Assembly: GCA_028821235.1 (NCBI GenBank)
Contig: JAPPGV010000063.1
Span: forward strand, 1-54,170
DNA: 54,170 nucleotides
Source: a bacterium
Lineage (GTDB): Bacteria > Actinomycetota > Acidimicrobiia > Spongiisociales > Spongiisociaceae
Reading direction: 5' to 3'
The notes beneath the pieces are model-generated. The model was not told the origin of the DNA. It ran no database searches and worked only from the letters and a program-made list of their open reading frames with translations. Position numbers and translations under genes: made by a program. Every line of letters starts with the position of its first letter. Positions within the stretch are counted from its first letter, which is position 1. This document shows, in pieces, positions 17,138 to 25,898 of the stretch.

Positions 17138-17548
17138 GTGCTCTCACTCAGCGGACTGAACTGGCTAGCGATCATCGTCGCGGCCATAGCGTTCTTCGGC
17201 CTGGCCGCCATCTGGTACCAACCGAAGGTCATGGGCACGAAGTGGATGGAAGCAGCCGGGGTCGACCCTTCGTCCTCCGACGGACCCAAGCCCATCTTCT
17301 TCGTGGTCACCTTCGTCGCCTACCTGATGATGGCGACCGTACTGGCCATGATCGCCCGCGGCACGGGCGCCTCCACCTTTGGTGAAGGACTGGTCCTGGG
17401 CCTCCTGACCGGATTCGCATTCGTAGCCCTCCAAGCCATGGTCAACGCCATATACGAAGGACGGGGACGGTGGATCGTCCGCGCCAACGGCGGAATCGGC
17501 ATCATCGGCCACACCGCAATGGCCGTAATAGTCACTATGTGGGCATGA
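17138..17548 (+). CDS. DUF1761 membrane protein
   Basis: 136 aa from GTG 17138, with GGAGGA at 17130-17135 supporting this start over the longer open frame. Four hydrophobic segments can be traced: about 8-26 (LAIIVAAIAFFGLAAIWY), 52-72, 80-100 and 118-135. The WYQPKVMGTKWMEAAG segment after the first helix fits the DUF1761 family of small integral membrane proteins, whose function is unknown. It is divergent from pyruvate kinase with a 144-bp shared upstream region. Confidence 0.8.
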   Translation: MLSLSGLNWLAIIVAAIAFFGLAAIWYQPKVMGTKWMEAAGVDPSSSDGPKPIFFVVTFVAYLMMATVLAMIARGTGASTFGEGLVLGLLTGFAFVALQAMVNAIYEGRGRWIVRANGGIGIIGHTAMAVIVTMWA

Positions 17549-17886
17549 TCAAGCCGGGTCCTTAACCCTCAGGACCGGGCACCGGTGCTCGGGCGATCCC
17601 TACTCTCAACAACTGATCACCGGAGCACTCGTGGGGATAGCGGAGGCCGGTCCCGGACCAACTCGGATCAGCGACCCGGCGACCCGGTCTCGAACTCTAC
17701 ATAGAAGGGGCCGATGGTAAGCTGCCGGTCTCCAATCGCGATCGGAGATTGCAGCAAAACTGCACTCGCGGTCGCGACCACAACGCACGCCAGAAGGTGA
17801 TCCCGTCAGCAGCAAGACCACCTTTGGACCGGACGCGCTCGTCCGGTTGGGCTCCTCATCGTTTCCTCAAGACCGAGGATGTCACG
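17549..17886 (+). other. 338-bp gap before CDF transporter
   Basis: Just after the DUF1761 stop there is a hairpin with arms GGTCCT (17557-17562) and AGGACC (17571-17576), extendable with one mismatch, a weak terminator candidate. Near the other end TGCAG at 17750-17754 pairs with CTGCA at 17760-17764 across CAAAA, about 125 bp before the GTG of the CDF gene; this could be a metal-regulator site. The frame of the CDF gene is open back to 17749, but that stretch does not resemble family N-termini. No known riboswitch was recognised. Confidence 0.4.
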
Positions 17887-18789
17887 GTGAGTGAGGCTCA
17901 CGATCACACGCGCGCAGGGCGCGACACCCACGTTCGTGCCTTGGCGATCTCCTTCGGGTTGGTGGCCGTGTTCATGGTGGTCGAGTTCGTGGGCGCGATC
18001 CTCAGCGGATCCCTGGCCCTCCTGTCGGATGCCGGGCACATGGCAACCGATGCTCTGGGACTCGGCATGGCTCTGGCGGCGCGGATTGCCGCGCGCCGGC
18101 CGGCCGACAAGTTACGTCACACCTACGGTCTGTACCGCGTGGAGATATTCGCGGCACTGGCGAACGCAGTCCTACTGCTCGGCGTCGGCGGGTATGTCCT
18201 TTACGAAGCGTTCGGGAGGTTACAGGCTCCGCCCGAGGTCCTCCCGGTCACCATGCTCGTCGTAGGTTCCCTCGGGTTGGTGGTGAACCTGATCAGCTGG
18301 CGCCTGCTTCGCACCGGCGCCAAGGAGTCGCTCAACGTCGAAGGGGCCTACCTGGAGGTGCTTGCCGACCTGCTCGGCTCGATCGCCGTCCTGGTCGCCG
18401 CCCTTGCCATCCAGGTAGCCGGACTGCTCATCATCGATGCCGTGGTGGGCGCGCTGGTCGGGCTCTTCATCGTGCCGCGGGCAGTCCGGCTCGGGTGGAA
18501 GGCTCTACGGATACTGGCACAGCTGGCCCCCAAGGATGCGGACCTGGAGACGATCACCGCCCAGCTGGGCGCGATCGAGGGAGTGACTGACGTACACGAT
18601 CTGCATGTGTGGACACTGACCTCCGAGATGGAAGTCGCCACGGTCCACTTGATGACCGGAGCCGACGTCGATGCCCACAGGGTTCTGGACGAGGCCAAGG
18701 CGATACTCGACGTGAACCATGGAATCGATCATGCCACGTTCCAGGTGGAGCCCGAGACCCACGTCGAGTGCGCCGAACCCTCCTGGTAA
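17887..18789 (+). CDS. Cation diffusion facilitator metal exporter (CzcD-like)
   Basis: 300 aa from GTG 17887. Six membrane helices occur in about the first 205 residues, with metal-site motifs SDAGHMATDALGLG in TM2 (HxxxD, with the D of SDAGH) and a second set in TM5 (EVLADLLGSI, with E replacing the usual H/D at one position). HTYGLYRVEIFAAL lies between TM2 and TM3. The cytoplasmic C-terminal domain (about 210-295) has VTDVHDLHVWTLTSEMEVATVHL, the dimerising metal-sensing fold. The family exports Zn2+, Co2+, Cd2+ or Ni2+ in exchange for protons. Unlike the second CDF gene at 44045 it has no long His-rich N-terminus, only a short HDH patch. Confidence 0.9.
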   Translation: MSEAHDHTRAGRDTHVRALAISFGLVAVFMVVEFVGAILSGSLALLSDAGHMATDALGLGMALAARIAARRPADKLRHTYGLYRVEIFAALANAVLLLGVGGYVLYEAFGRLQAPPEVLPVTMLVVGSLGLVVNLISWRLLRTGAKESLNVEGAYLEVLADLLGSIAVLVAALAIQVAGLLIIDAVVGALVGLFIVPRAVRLGWKALRILAQLAPKDADLETITAQLGAIEGVTDVHDLHVWTLTSEMEVATVHLMTGADVDAHRVLDEAKAILDVNHGIDHATFQVEPETHVECAEPSW

Positions 18790-18911
18790 ACGACCGAGAG
18801 CTGCGGTTGTACCAACCGGCAAGCGCTCGCGCATCGCCGTGGTTTATCCGGCCGGGGCCCTCCGCTTTGTGCCATCTTCCCAGGGGCGTAACGGACCCCT
18901 CCCACAACCTG

Positions 18912-19853
18912 TCAGCTTGCTTGCTCCTCGGCGACCAAACTCGCTGAGATCGTCGCGTGGGCGGCTCGGGCGTCGAAGGCGTGGCTCAGGCCTTGCCCAG
19001 CCAGGGTCACTGCCAGAGCCGAAATGAAGATGGCCAGGCCGGGGAAGATGATGAGCCACGGCTCCCTCTGCATATACGGCTGCGCCTCGCGCAGCATCGC
19101 ACCCCAGTCGGCATCCGGCGGCTGAACACCGAGACCCAGGTAGGAGAGGGCCCCGATGCGTATCAGCATGTGCCCGAACCGCAAGAACCCCATCGCGAGG
19201 ACCGGATTGATCGTGTGGGGAACTATGTGACGGGTGATGATGAACCAGCGCGAGCATCCGAGTGCCTCAGCGGCCTCTATGAACTGTTGGCTGTTGATGC
19301 TCAACGTCTGCCCTCGCACCAGCCGCGCGTAGGGAGTCCATCCCAGGAATGACAGCGCGAGGATCAGGCTGAAGAAGCCGGGTCCCAGTATCGCAACGAT
19401 GACCAGGGCGATGATGAACGTCGGGAAACCCAGGGAGAGGTCGACGAAACGCATCGCAGCCTCGTCGAAGAATCCCCCGATCTGCCCACTGGCCGCGCCG
19501 ATCAGAGTGCCCACGACGATCGATATGACGACCGATATCGCAGCGATGAAAAGGGCCAACCGGCCGCCGTACAGCAGCCGGCTGAGCACGTCACGACCGA
19601 AGTTGTCCACTCCGAGCCAATGCGCCCCGCTCGGCCCGGTGAGCCGGTTGATCAGATCGATCTCATTCGGGTCATATGGGGCAATCCACGGGGCGGCGAA
19701 AGCGAGCAACATGATCACCGTGATCGTGATCAAGCCGATCTTCCCGGTCCAAGGAGTCCGGCTCCAGATGGCGGCAATCGAGAAAATGTTGCTATGGCCC
19801 CCGCGCGCCTTCTTTTCCGGCGGCGCAGCCTGGGCGGTCTCCAGGGCCGTCAT
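18912..19853 (-). CDS. Peptide/nickel-type ABC permease (DppC-like)
   Basis: 313 aa from ATG 19853, in an ATGA overlap with the DppB-like gene. An N-terminal OppC segment (residues about 25-75) includes one membrane helix followed by APWIAPYDPNEIDL. HWLGVDNFGRDVLSRLLYGGRLAL precedes the BPD_transp_1 domain (about 100-300) with five more helices. The EAA loop reads EAAEALGCSRWFIITRHIVPH, the contact for the ATPases. WGAMLREAQPYM is typical of the Opp/Dpp/Nik family. Last gene of the importer. Confidence 0.92.
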   Translation of the reverse strand: MTALETAQAAPPEKKARGGHSNIFSIAAIWSRTPWTGKIGLITITVIMLLAFAAPWIAPYDPNEIDLINRLTGPSGAHWLGVDNFGRDVLSRLLYGGRLALFIAAISVVISIVVGTLIGAASGQIGGFFDEAAMRFVDLSLGFPTFIIALVIVAILGPGFFSLILALSFLGWTPYARLVRGQTLSINSQQFIEAAEALGCSRWFIITRHIVPHTINPVLAMGFLRFGHMLIRIGALSYLGLGVQPPDADWGAMLREAQPYMQREPWLIIFPGLAIFISALAVTLAGQGLSHAFDARAAHATISASLVAEEQAS

Positions 19854-20788
19854 CGCCTGAGCTTGACCGTGGGATCGATGACTGTGTACAGCAGGTCGGC
19901 GAGCACGTTGAATACCACCGCCAGCGCCACAATCGTCATCAGGCCTGCCTGGATGAGCGGGATGTCCGAGTTGAGAACTCCTTCGTACATGAGCCGTCCC
20001 ATCCCGGGGACGGCAAAGATCACTTCGACTACAACGGACCCGCCGAGGAGGCCTGCGAACCACATAGCGAATACGGAGAGGACGGGTAGAGAGGCGTTGC
20101 GGATGCCATGCCTGACGACGGTTTTCGCGTAGGAGAGCCCCCGGGCTCGAGCGGCGGTTATGTAGGGAGACGAGAGGACGTCAAGCATCGCGGCTCGGCT
20201 TATGCGAGTGATGTAGGCGATCGGCCGCAAGGCCAAGGTCAACGCCGGGAGAACCAGGTACTCCGGGCCGCGGAGACCCGCTGACGGTACCAACCCGAGG
20301 GTGAGAGCGAACAGGAGGATGAGCAAGGGCCCCAGCCAGTACTCCGGTATGGCTACGCCTGTCTGCGTAACGGCGACGATGGCGTTGTCCAACCATCCCC
20401 CGCGCCGCGCCGCGGCGAGCGCCCCCATCGGCAACGACACCAGAAGGCTGAACGTCAGCGTGACAGTGGTCAACAGGAATGTGATCTGAAGGGCGTTGAC
20501 CAGCAACTCGCCGACCGGCTCCTTACTTACCATCGAGTAACCGAGGTCCCCTTCCAGGGCGCTGCCGAGCCAGCGCTGGTACTGGACGAACAGGCTCTCG
20601 TTCAGACCCAACTCTTCACGAATCGCCTCGAGGACCTCCTCGTCCGGGGCCCGCTCGGCGACGCGAGACTGAAGAATCTCTCGAGCCGGATCACGACCGG
20701 TCACGTACGGCACGAAGAAGGCGAAGATGGATACTACGAGGAGGACAACGGCGACGAAGCCCAAGCGACGCAGCGCGAACATCAGCAT
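19850..20788 (-). CDS. Peptide/nickel-type ABC permease (DppB-like)
   Basis: 312 aa from ATG 20788; ATG 20815 is an in-frame alternative. Six helices: the first at about 8-30 (VAVVLLVVSIFAFFVPYV), then a long periplasmic loop with ESLFVQYQRWLGSALEGDLGYSM, and the BPD_transp_1 core from about 85. The EAA loop is ARARGLSYAKTVVRHGIRNA. The C-terminus VLADLLYTVIDPTVKLR is diagnostic of DppB/OppB permeases. It pairs with the DppC-like subunit to form the membrane channel. A strong hairpin lies between it and the upstream SBP gene. Confidence 0.92.
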   Translation of the reverse strand: MLMFALRRLGFVAVVLLVVSIFAFFVPYVTGRDPAREILQSRVAERAPDEEVLEAIREELGLNESLFVQYQRWLGSALEGDLGYSMVSKEPVGELLVNALQITFLLTTVTLTFSLLVSLPMGALAAARRGGWLDNAIVAVTQTGVAIPEYWLGPLLILLFALTLGLVPSAGLRGPEYLVLPALTLALRPIAYITRISRAAMLDVLSSPYITAARARGLSYAKTVVRHGIRNASLPVLSVFAMWFAGLLGGSVVVEVIFAVPGMGRLMYEGVLNSDIPLIQAGLMTIVALAVVFNVLADLLYTVIDPTVKLRR

Positions 20789-20976
20789 CGTGATGCCCCC
20801 GCCGGTCGAGCGCAAGATCGGCGCCGAATGGTTCTGGCTCGCCGATCGACTCGTAACAGTCGATGGCTTCGTTGCAGGCCCTGCGGAGTTGGCCGACGAG
20901 CCATAGCGCGAGCCGGACTGTCCCTGATGACGCGGGGATGCGCCGATCGCGGACCCGGCACTTCTTCGATACGGAG

Positions 20977-21007
20977 GGCGGAGAGGTTCGTCAGGAACCT
21001 CTCCGCC
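20977..21007 (-). terminator. Intercistronic hairpin after the SBP gene
   Basis: GGCGGAGAGGTTC (20977-20989) and GAACCTCTCCGCC (20995-21007) form a perfect 13-bp stem with a 5-nt loop, 50 bp after the SBP stop and about 190 bp before the DppB start. No T tract follows on the minus strand, so it is more likely an attenuator or 3'-end stabiliser than a full terminator. Such structures let the binding protein be made in excess over the permeases. Confidence 0.7.
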
Positions 21008-21056
21008 GAATCCGGTACCAACCGGTCACCTGGTACGTCGTTTCATAGAGTCTCGA

Positions 21057-22727
21057 TCATCCGGTCACAGCGACGTCGGTGGTGATCACGTAGTGGCCCA
21101 TGGGGTGGGTCCGGTATCCGACCACATTGCTGCTGTGCGCGTCGATGGCGATCTGGTGGGTAAGGAACCCGGTGATCGCCCGATCTTGAAGGACGCCGGA
21201 AAGCTCCCCGTATACCGCGTACCGCTCCGCCGTGTCCATGCCTCTCGCCGCGGTGAGCGCGGCGTCGAACTCGGCATCGCAGAAGTGACTCAGGTTGTAG
21301 CCACCTTCGCACCCGTAGTCGGCCTCGAGGAACCCGATCGGGTCGTACACGTCCAGCAGATGGGACCGCGACAGTATGAACAGGTCGAAGTCGCCGGCGA
21401 GGACGCTGCCCTCCAAGGGTCCGTACTCGGTAATGGTCAACTCGGTGCTAATTCCGACGTCTCGGAGCATCGCTTGCATAGCCACGGCGATGTCGGACAA
21501 CTGGGGTCGTTCGATGTAGGTCCAGAGACGCAGCCTCAGCGGATTGTCGTCTCCGTATCCGGCTTCGGCCAGCAATGCCCTGGCTGTGTCGGGCTCGTAC
21601 GGGAACGCCCTGATGGTCGGGTCGGCCCATTCCTCCCAGAACGGGAACGGACCGATGGCCGGATCATCGGAACCCTCGAGCACCGCGGCAGCGATCAATT
21701 CGCGATCGATCGCGTAGTTGACCGCCTCTCGTACGGTCTGGTTCGTGGTGGGGCCGGCAATGTTGTTCAGATAGACCGAGGTCGTGCGTGGCAACGGGGT
21801 CTTCAACACGACCAGGTTGGGGTCGCCCTCGAGCAACGGCAGGTCGGTGATGGGGACCTGGGCGATGATCTGGGCTTCGCCCGACCGGAGCATCCCGGAC
21901 CTGACCTGCCCGTCCGGGACGAAGAAGACCTCAAAGCCGGCAAGCTTCGGCGCCTCGCCCCAGTAATTCGGATTGGCTTCGAGCCTTATCAGCTGGTCGG
22001 GAACTATGTCAACCAGCACGAAGGGGCCCGTTCCCCCCGCGAAGGGGTCGATCGTCCGGTCGGGAAGGTACGCAGAGGGAGAGAGGATGGCACTGTTGCC
22101 GCTCACCAGACGCTGTGGCAGCACGGCGTCGGGACCGTTGGTCGTCATGACCACGGTGGAGTCGCCTTCGACGGCCACCGTGGCGACGATGGACCTGCTC
22201 AGACCACGGGGAGGAGTCGGTGAGTCGAGCAAGTAGTTGAGAGCGTCGGCCACCGCCGTCGCGGTCAGGTCCGAACCATCATGGAAGGTGACCCCGGAGC
22301 GAATCTCGAACGCCCACTCGAGTTCAGAGCGGCGCTCCCAGGACGTGGCCAGCCCGGGAACAAGATTGCCGTCGAAGTCCACGACCACCAACGGCTCGGC
22401 GATTCCATAGTTGGTGAAGAGGAGGGCATCGTCGGTCTCGATCCCCCAACCTGCGTTAGGGCCGAACGTCTCGGTCACTGCCAGCGTTCCGGCCGGCTCT
22501 GCCGGCGCGGCCGGCGCAGCCGTGGTGTCGGGGGCACTATCGTCAGCTTGGGTCGTTGCCGGAGCCTCCGGCGCAGCGGTCGTGGCAGGCGCTGTGTCCG
22601 TGGGGGCGGCTGTCGTGGCCGTCGTGGCGGGTGCTGTGTCCTCTACCTCGTCAGCCGTATCTCCGCACGCGGCGGCTATCAGCGCCATGGCAGCCAAAGC
22701 CGCCAACAATCTATTCCGATATTTCAT
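21057..22727 (-). CDS. ABC transporter substrate-binding lipoprotein (family 5)
   Basis: 556 aa. Lipoprotein signal with Cys21 after IAAA, then a ~50-residue Thr/Ala/Pro linker, and an SBP_bac_5 domain from about 85 to the end. Landmarks: PGLATSWERRSELEWAFEIRSGVTFHDG, DALNYLLDSP, GGTGPFVLVDI, VREAVNYAIDRELIAAAVLEG and PDTARALLAEAGYGD. It captures peptides, opines, nickel complexes or other polar ligands outside the membrane; the ligand is not evident. AGGAAGG upstream of ATG 22727 is a good ribosome site. The gene has its own promoter (22775-22803) within the importer locus. Confidence 0.92.
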   Translation of the reverse strand: MKYRNRLLAALAAMALIAAACGDTADEVEDTAPATTATTAAPTDTAPATTAAPEAPATTQADDSAPDTTAAPAAPAEPAGTLAVTETFGPNAGWGIETDDALLFTNYGIAEPLVVVDFDGNLVPGLATSWERRSELEWAFEIRSGVTFHDGSDLTATAVADALNYLLDSPTPPRGLSRSIVATVAVEGDSTVVMTTNGPDAVLPQRLVSGNSAILSPSAYLPDRTIDPFAGGTGPFVLVDIVPDQLIRLEANPNYWGEAPKLAGFEVFFVPDGQVRSGMLRSGEAQIIAQVPITDLPLLEGDPNLVVLKTPLPRTTSVYLNNIAGPTTNQTVREAVNYAIDRELIAAAVLEGSDDPAIGPFPFWEEWADPTIRAFPYEPDTARALLAEAGYGDDNPLRLRLWTYIERPQLSDIAVAMQAMLRDVGISTELTITEYGPLEGSVLAGDFDLFILSRSHLLDVYDPIGFLEADYGCEGGYNLSHFCDAEFDAALTAARGMDTAERYAVYGELSGVLQDRAITGFLTHQIAIDAHSSNVVGYRTHPMGHYVITTDVAVTG

Positions 22728-22774
22728 TACGAAGCCTTCCTCTCAGGTGAGCCGCCCCCGGATGCGGGGTACCA

Positions 22775-22815
22775 AATCTATTGCTGTATGCGCATACTGT
22801 CAACTGTCGACAATC
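22775..22815 (-). promoter_or_regulatory. SBP promoter with palindromic operator in spacer
   Basis: Read on the minus strand: TTGACA (22798-22803), 17-nt spacer, TAGATT (22775-22780), a close match to a housekeeping promoter, 47 bp before the ATG. The spacer contains the perfect 12-bp palindrome GTATGCGCATAC (22786-22797), abutting the -35 box, a typical repressor position. The next bases upstream read GATTGTCGAC (22806-22815), shared with the promoter of the propeller/amidase operon at 40131-40140. Confidence 0.75.
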
Positions 22816-22875
22816 CAGGGTGCGGGCGTCGCCGATTGAAAACACCCCTTCGGATGGGGCACCGCCGCTACGGCA

Positions 22876-23907
22876 TCAACGATCTCCCACGGTGACGGAT
22901 GACAGGCTCTTCTTGGCCTGCTCCCACCGCCAGCAAGCCGCACCGTGCTCGGCCTCGACCTCCTCCAAGGGCGGTGACTGCTCCAAGCATCTGGCCTCGG
23001 CCAGCGGACACCGGGTGTGGAAGCTGCAACCCGGGGGCGGAGAGAGTGGGCTCGGGATCTCCCCGCGCATCGGAACGGGAGCGAAAGCGCCCGGCTCGAG
23101 AGACGGGATCGAGCTGATCAGAGCCTGGGTGTAAGGGTGGAGCGGGTTCTCGAAGAGCTCATCAGTAGCTGTCATCTCGACGATCTCTCCGAGGTACATC
23201 ACTGCGATCCGGGTCGAGACGCGACGCACCACGTCCAGGTCGTGACTTATGAACACATAGGTCAGCCCCAGGTCTTCACGGAGCCCGTTGAGAAGGTTGA
23301 GCACCTGGGCCTGCACCGAGACATCAAGGGCGGATGTGGGTTCGTCGCATACGATCAGCTCCGGACCCAGAACAAGGGCTCGAGAGATCCCCACCCGCTG
23401 CAGCTGACCACCGGAGCACTCATGCGGATACCGGTTCGCGTAGTCGGCGCTCAGCCCCACCTTGTCCAGGGTCTCAACGACCCTGGCGTGCTGCTCGTCG
23501 CGGGTGCCGACCCCATGCTGGCGCAAGGCTGTTGCGATGCTGGTTCCCAGGCGCATCCGCGGATCGAGTGAGGAATGTGGGTCTTGAAAGACCATCTGTG
23601 CTTGCCGGCGCAGACCCTTCATCTCCCGTGATCCCAAGACGGAGATGTCCTGACCGTTCAGCTTGACCACTCCGCTGGTAGGGGCGAGCAGACCCAGGAT
23701 CAACCGTGCGAGAGTGCTCTTTCCGCAACCGGACTCACCGACCAGGCCGAGGCTCTCCCCCCGGTCCAGATCGAAAGTGACACCGCGAACCGCACGGACC
23801 GACGCCGGCTTGTCGAAGATATGCTGCTTGCGATGCCGGAAGGTCTTCGCGACCTCTTGGAGGCTGAGCAGGGGCACAGAGGCCGAGGAGTCGCGGGTGT
23901 CAGACAC
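22876..23907 (-). CDS. ABC transporter ATPase (DppF-like)
   Basis: 343 aa. Walker A is GESGCGKST (about 59-67), Q-loop VFQDPHSSLDP, signature ECSGGQLQRVGISRAL, Walker B LIVCDEPTSALD, and switch histidine in YVFISHDLDVVRR. The C-terminal oligopeptide/dipeptide extension (about 255-320) includes PHPYTQ-like HPYTQALISSIPS and PPGCSFHTRCPLAEARC, with a cysteine set that in relatives can hold a 4Fe-4S cluster. It pairs with the DppD-like ATPase, whose end it overlaps by 8 nt. Confidence 0.93.
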   Translation of the reverse strand: MSDTRDSSASVPLLSLQEVAKTFRHRKQHIFDKPASVRAVRGVTFDLDRGESLGLVGESGCGKSTLARLILGLLAPTSGVVKLNGQDISVLGSREMKGLRRQAQMVFQDPHSSLDPRMRLGTSIATALRQHGVGTRDEQHARVVETLDKVGLSADYANRYPHECSGGQLQRVGISRALVLGPELIVCDEPTSALDVSVQAQVLNLLNGLREDLGLTYVFISHDLDVVRRVSTRIAVMYLGEIVEMTATDELFENPLHPYTQALISSIPSLEPGAFAPVPMRGEIPSPLSPPPGCSFHTRCPLAEARCLEQSPPLEEVEAEHGAACWRWEQAKKSLSSVTVGDR

Positions 23908-24916
23908 CGGCCGCCTCTCCGTGGCCTAGTTCTATGGCGTGGCATCTGGTTCGCCGACCCGCCTGGGATTCCACGAGCGATGGCATCTCGTCACGACATC
24001 GATCGCTGATGCCCACCCGGTCGTGGACGTCGCAGCGGTCGAAGAAGCGACATCCCTCGCCCAGATCCTCGCTGCTGGGGCGAATCGTCACCAGCTCCCC
24101 GTCCGCGGTCGCCAGCGATGCACATGCCACCAGAGCACACGTGTACGGATGCAGAGGCCCCCGCAGAATCTCTACAGTCGTTCCTTCGGCTACGAGTTGG
24201 CCCGAGTACATGACCAGCACCCGGTCGGCAATCGCCGCAACCACTCCGAGGTCGTGCGTGATGAGCAGCATCGCCATCCCGCGCTCTCGGCATTCTTGCT
24301 GCAGCAGCTGGAGGATCTGAGCCTGCACCGTCACGTCGAGCGCGGTGGTCGGCTCGTCGGCGATGAGCAGATCGGGCTCGGCGGCAAGAGCCGTGGCGAT
24401 CATGACCCTCTGGGCCATGCCTCCGGAGATATCGATGGCATAGCTCCGGGCTCGTTCTTCCGGATCCGGGATCTCGACATCCCGGAGCAGGCCGACCGCC
24501 GTGGACCAGGCGTCCCGCTTCGATGTCGAGCGGTGGATTCTGAGGGGCTCGCCAACCTGGTTACCTACCCGACACGTGGGGTCAAGCATGACCCTCGGCT
24601 CTTGGAACAGCATTCCTATCTGATCGCCACGGACGGCGTTCATCTCATCCTCATCGAGGTCGAGGAGGCTCGTCTCGCCGAGAAACACCTGGCCACCCAC
24701 GATCTTGCCGGGCGGCGATATCAGCCTGGCGATCGACCGTGCGGTGACGGTCTTTCCCGAACCGGATTCCCCGACCAGGCCTACGATCTCGCCCTTCTTG
24801 ATCGAGAAACTGACCTTGTCCGCCGCCTTGATGACCTGGTCGTCCTTGGCGAACCACGTACTCAACTCGTCCACGCGCAGCAAGACGTCCTGGTCGGCCG
24901 GGCTCGTCCGGCTCAT
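23900..24916 (-). CDS. ABC transporter ATPase (DppD-like)
   Basis: 338 aa. Walker A GESGSGKT (about 50-57), Q-loop [11 protein letters not shown], signature [16 protein letters not shown] (M in place of the commoner Q), Walker [13 protein letters not shown], His switch in [10 protein letters not shown]. The C-terminal oligopeptide extension has [12 protein letters not shown] and [19 protein letters not shown]. It is the first gene of the importer, 151 bp after the alpha/beta hydrolase. A weak promoter-like TTGTTA/AGTTAT pair lies near 25020, so this unit could be transcribed alone or from upstream genes. Confidence 0.93.
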   Translation of the reverse strand: MSRTSPADQDVLLRVDELSTWFAKDDQVIKAADKVSFSIKKGEIVGLVGESGSGKTVTARSIARLISPPGKIVGGQVFLGETSLLDLDEDEMNAVRGDQIGMLFQEPRVMLDPTCRVGNQVGEPLRIHRSTSKRDAWSTAVGLLRDVEIPDPEERARSYAIDISGGMAQRVMIATALAAEPDLLIADEPTTALDVTVQAQILQLLQQECRERGMAMLLITHDLGVVAAIADRVLVMYSGQLVAEGTTVEILRGPLHPYTCALVACASLATADGELVTIRPSSEDLGEGCRFFDRCDVHDRVGISDRCRDEMPSLVESQAGRRTRCHAIELGHGEAAGV

Positions 24917-25067
24917 GAAGTCGTCTCGCTGCCGTTTGCCACCTCAATCTCCCTCAGAACCCGCGGACGGAGCGAAACCCAGGACCGGGCCAAAGCCGAT
25001 AACTGGTAACTGTTGCCAACCATAACAATCCCGGCTCCGGATGGAACGGGCGAGTAGCCGCCGATTG

Positions 25068-25886
25068 TCATCCGAGGGCGTCGAGAAGCGTCGCGACGAT
25101 CGCTTCGGGGGCGTCCTCCTGGACGAGGTGGCCGGCACCGGCCACCAGGCGGAGTTCGGCCGACGGGATGAGCGCCTTCAAGCGGAGCCCCTGCTCGCTG
25201 AGCAGCCATCGGTCCTCTTCGCCCCAGAGGATGAACGTCGGGCAGCGCACCTCGCCGTAGCGCGGCTCGATCTCGTCGGTGAACCGCACGTCACACTGGC
25301 TCATCTGCCGGTAGAACGCGGCCTGCCCGACATCGCCCAGCCACGGCTCCAGGTAGGGCGCAAGTTCGTCGTCAGGAAACGCTCGCCGGACCGTCTGGCG
25401 GATGTACGCCGAGACGACAGCGGTGTGGATGGACAGCGACAGGCTCGAGAAAGCGCCTTCGTGGCCGCGGATCGTCTGATCAAGTCCCTGACACCATGGC
25501 CGGAGGGCGACCGGATCGATCAGGACGAGGTTCCGGTACTCGCGTCCGTTGAGCAAGTGCGTCCTCAGGGCGGTCGTCCCACCGATATCGTGGCCGACGA
25601 CGTCCGGCCGGTCGAGCCCCCAGTGGACCAGAAGCTCGGCGAGGAGCTGGTTCTGAACGGGAAGCGACACGTCCTGCCCGTCGCGCATCTCCGACTGCCC
25701 GTAGCCGAGCAGGTCATAGAAGAAGACCTCGTACCGCTCGACCAGGTACGGGGCGATCCGATGCCACACGTAGGACGAAAAGGGCGTACCGTGCACGAGG
25801 ACCATCGGAGAGCCCGAGCCCATGACCCCGTACCGAACGGTCTGGCCGTGGAAGTCGTAGCTCTCGCCCAGATTCCAGCTCGTCAT
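25068..25886 (-). CDS. Alpha/beta hydrolase with Asp nucleophile (dehalogenase-like)
   Basis: 272 aa from ATG 25886; GGAGG lies five bases before it, whereas ATG 25898 directly abuts the previous stop codon and has no room for a site. Fold landmarks: VLVHGTPFSSYVW (oxyanion HGT), FYDLLGYGQS, nucleophile elbow VVGHDIGG with Asp rather than Ser, WGEEDRWL carrying the likely acid, and AGHLVQEDAPE with the catalytic His. An Asp nucleophile places it with haloalkane dehalogenases and epoxide hydrolases, although the residue after it is Ile, not the usual Trp. It is part of the catabolic block, directly behind the PLP lyase. Confidence 0.8.
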   Translation of the reverse strand: MTSWNLGESYDFHGQTVRYGVMGSGSPMVLVHGTPFSSYVWHRIAPYLVERYEVFFYDLLGYGQSEMRDGQDVSLPVQNQLLAELLVHWGLDRPDVVGHDIGGTTALRTHLLNGREYRNLVLIDPVALRPWCQGLDQTIRGHEGAFSSLSLSIHTAVVSAYIRQTVRRAFPDDELAPYLEPWLGDVGQAAFYRQMSQCDVRFTDEIEPRYGEVRCPTFILWGEEDRWLLSEQGLRLKALIPSAELRLVAGAGHLVQEDAPEAIVATLLDALG

Positions 25887-25898
25887 GACATCCTCCAT

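Noticed and set aside
17549-17886. NiCo or cobalamin riboswitch before the CDF gene
   Set aside because: GC-rich hairpins are present, but I could not match conserved core bases of either riboswitch class.
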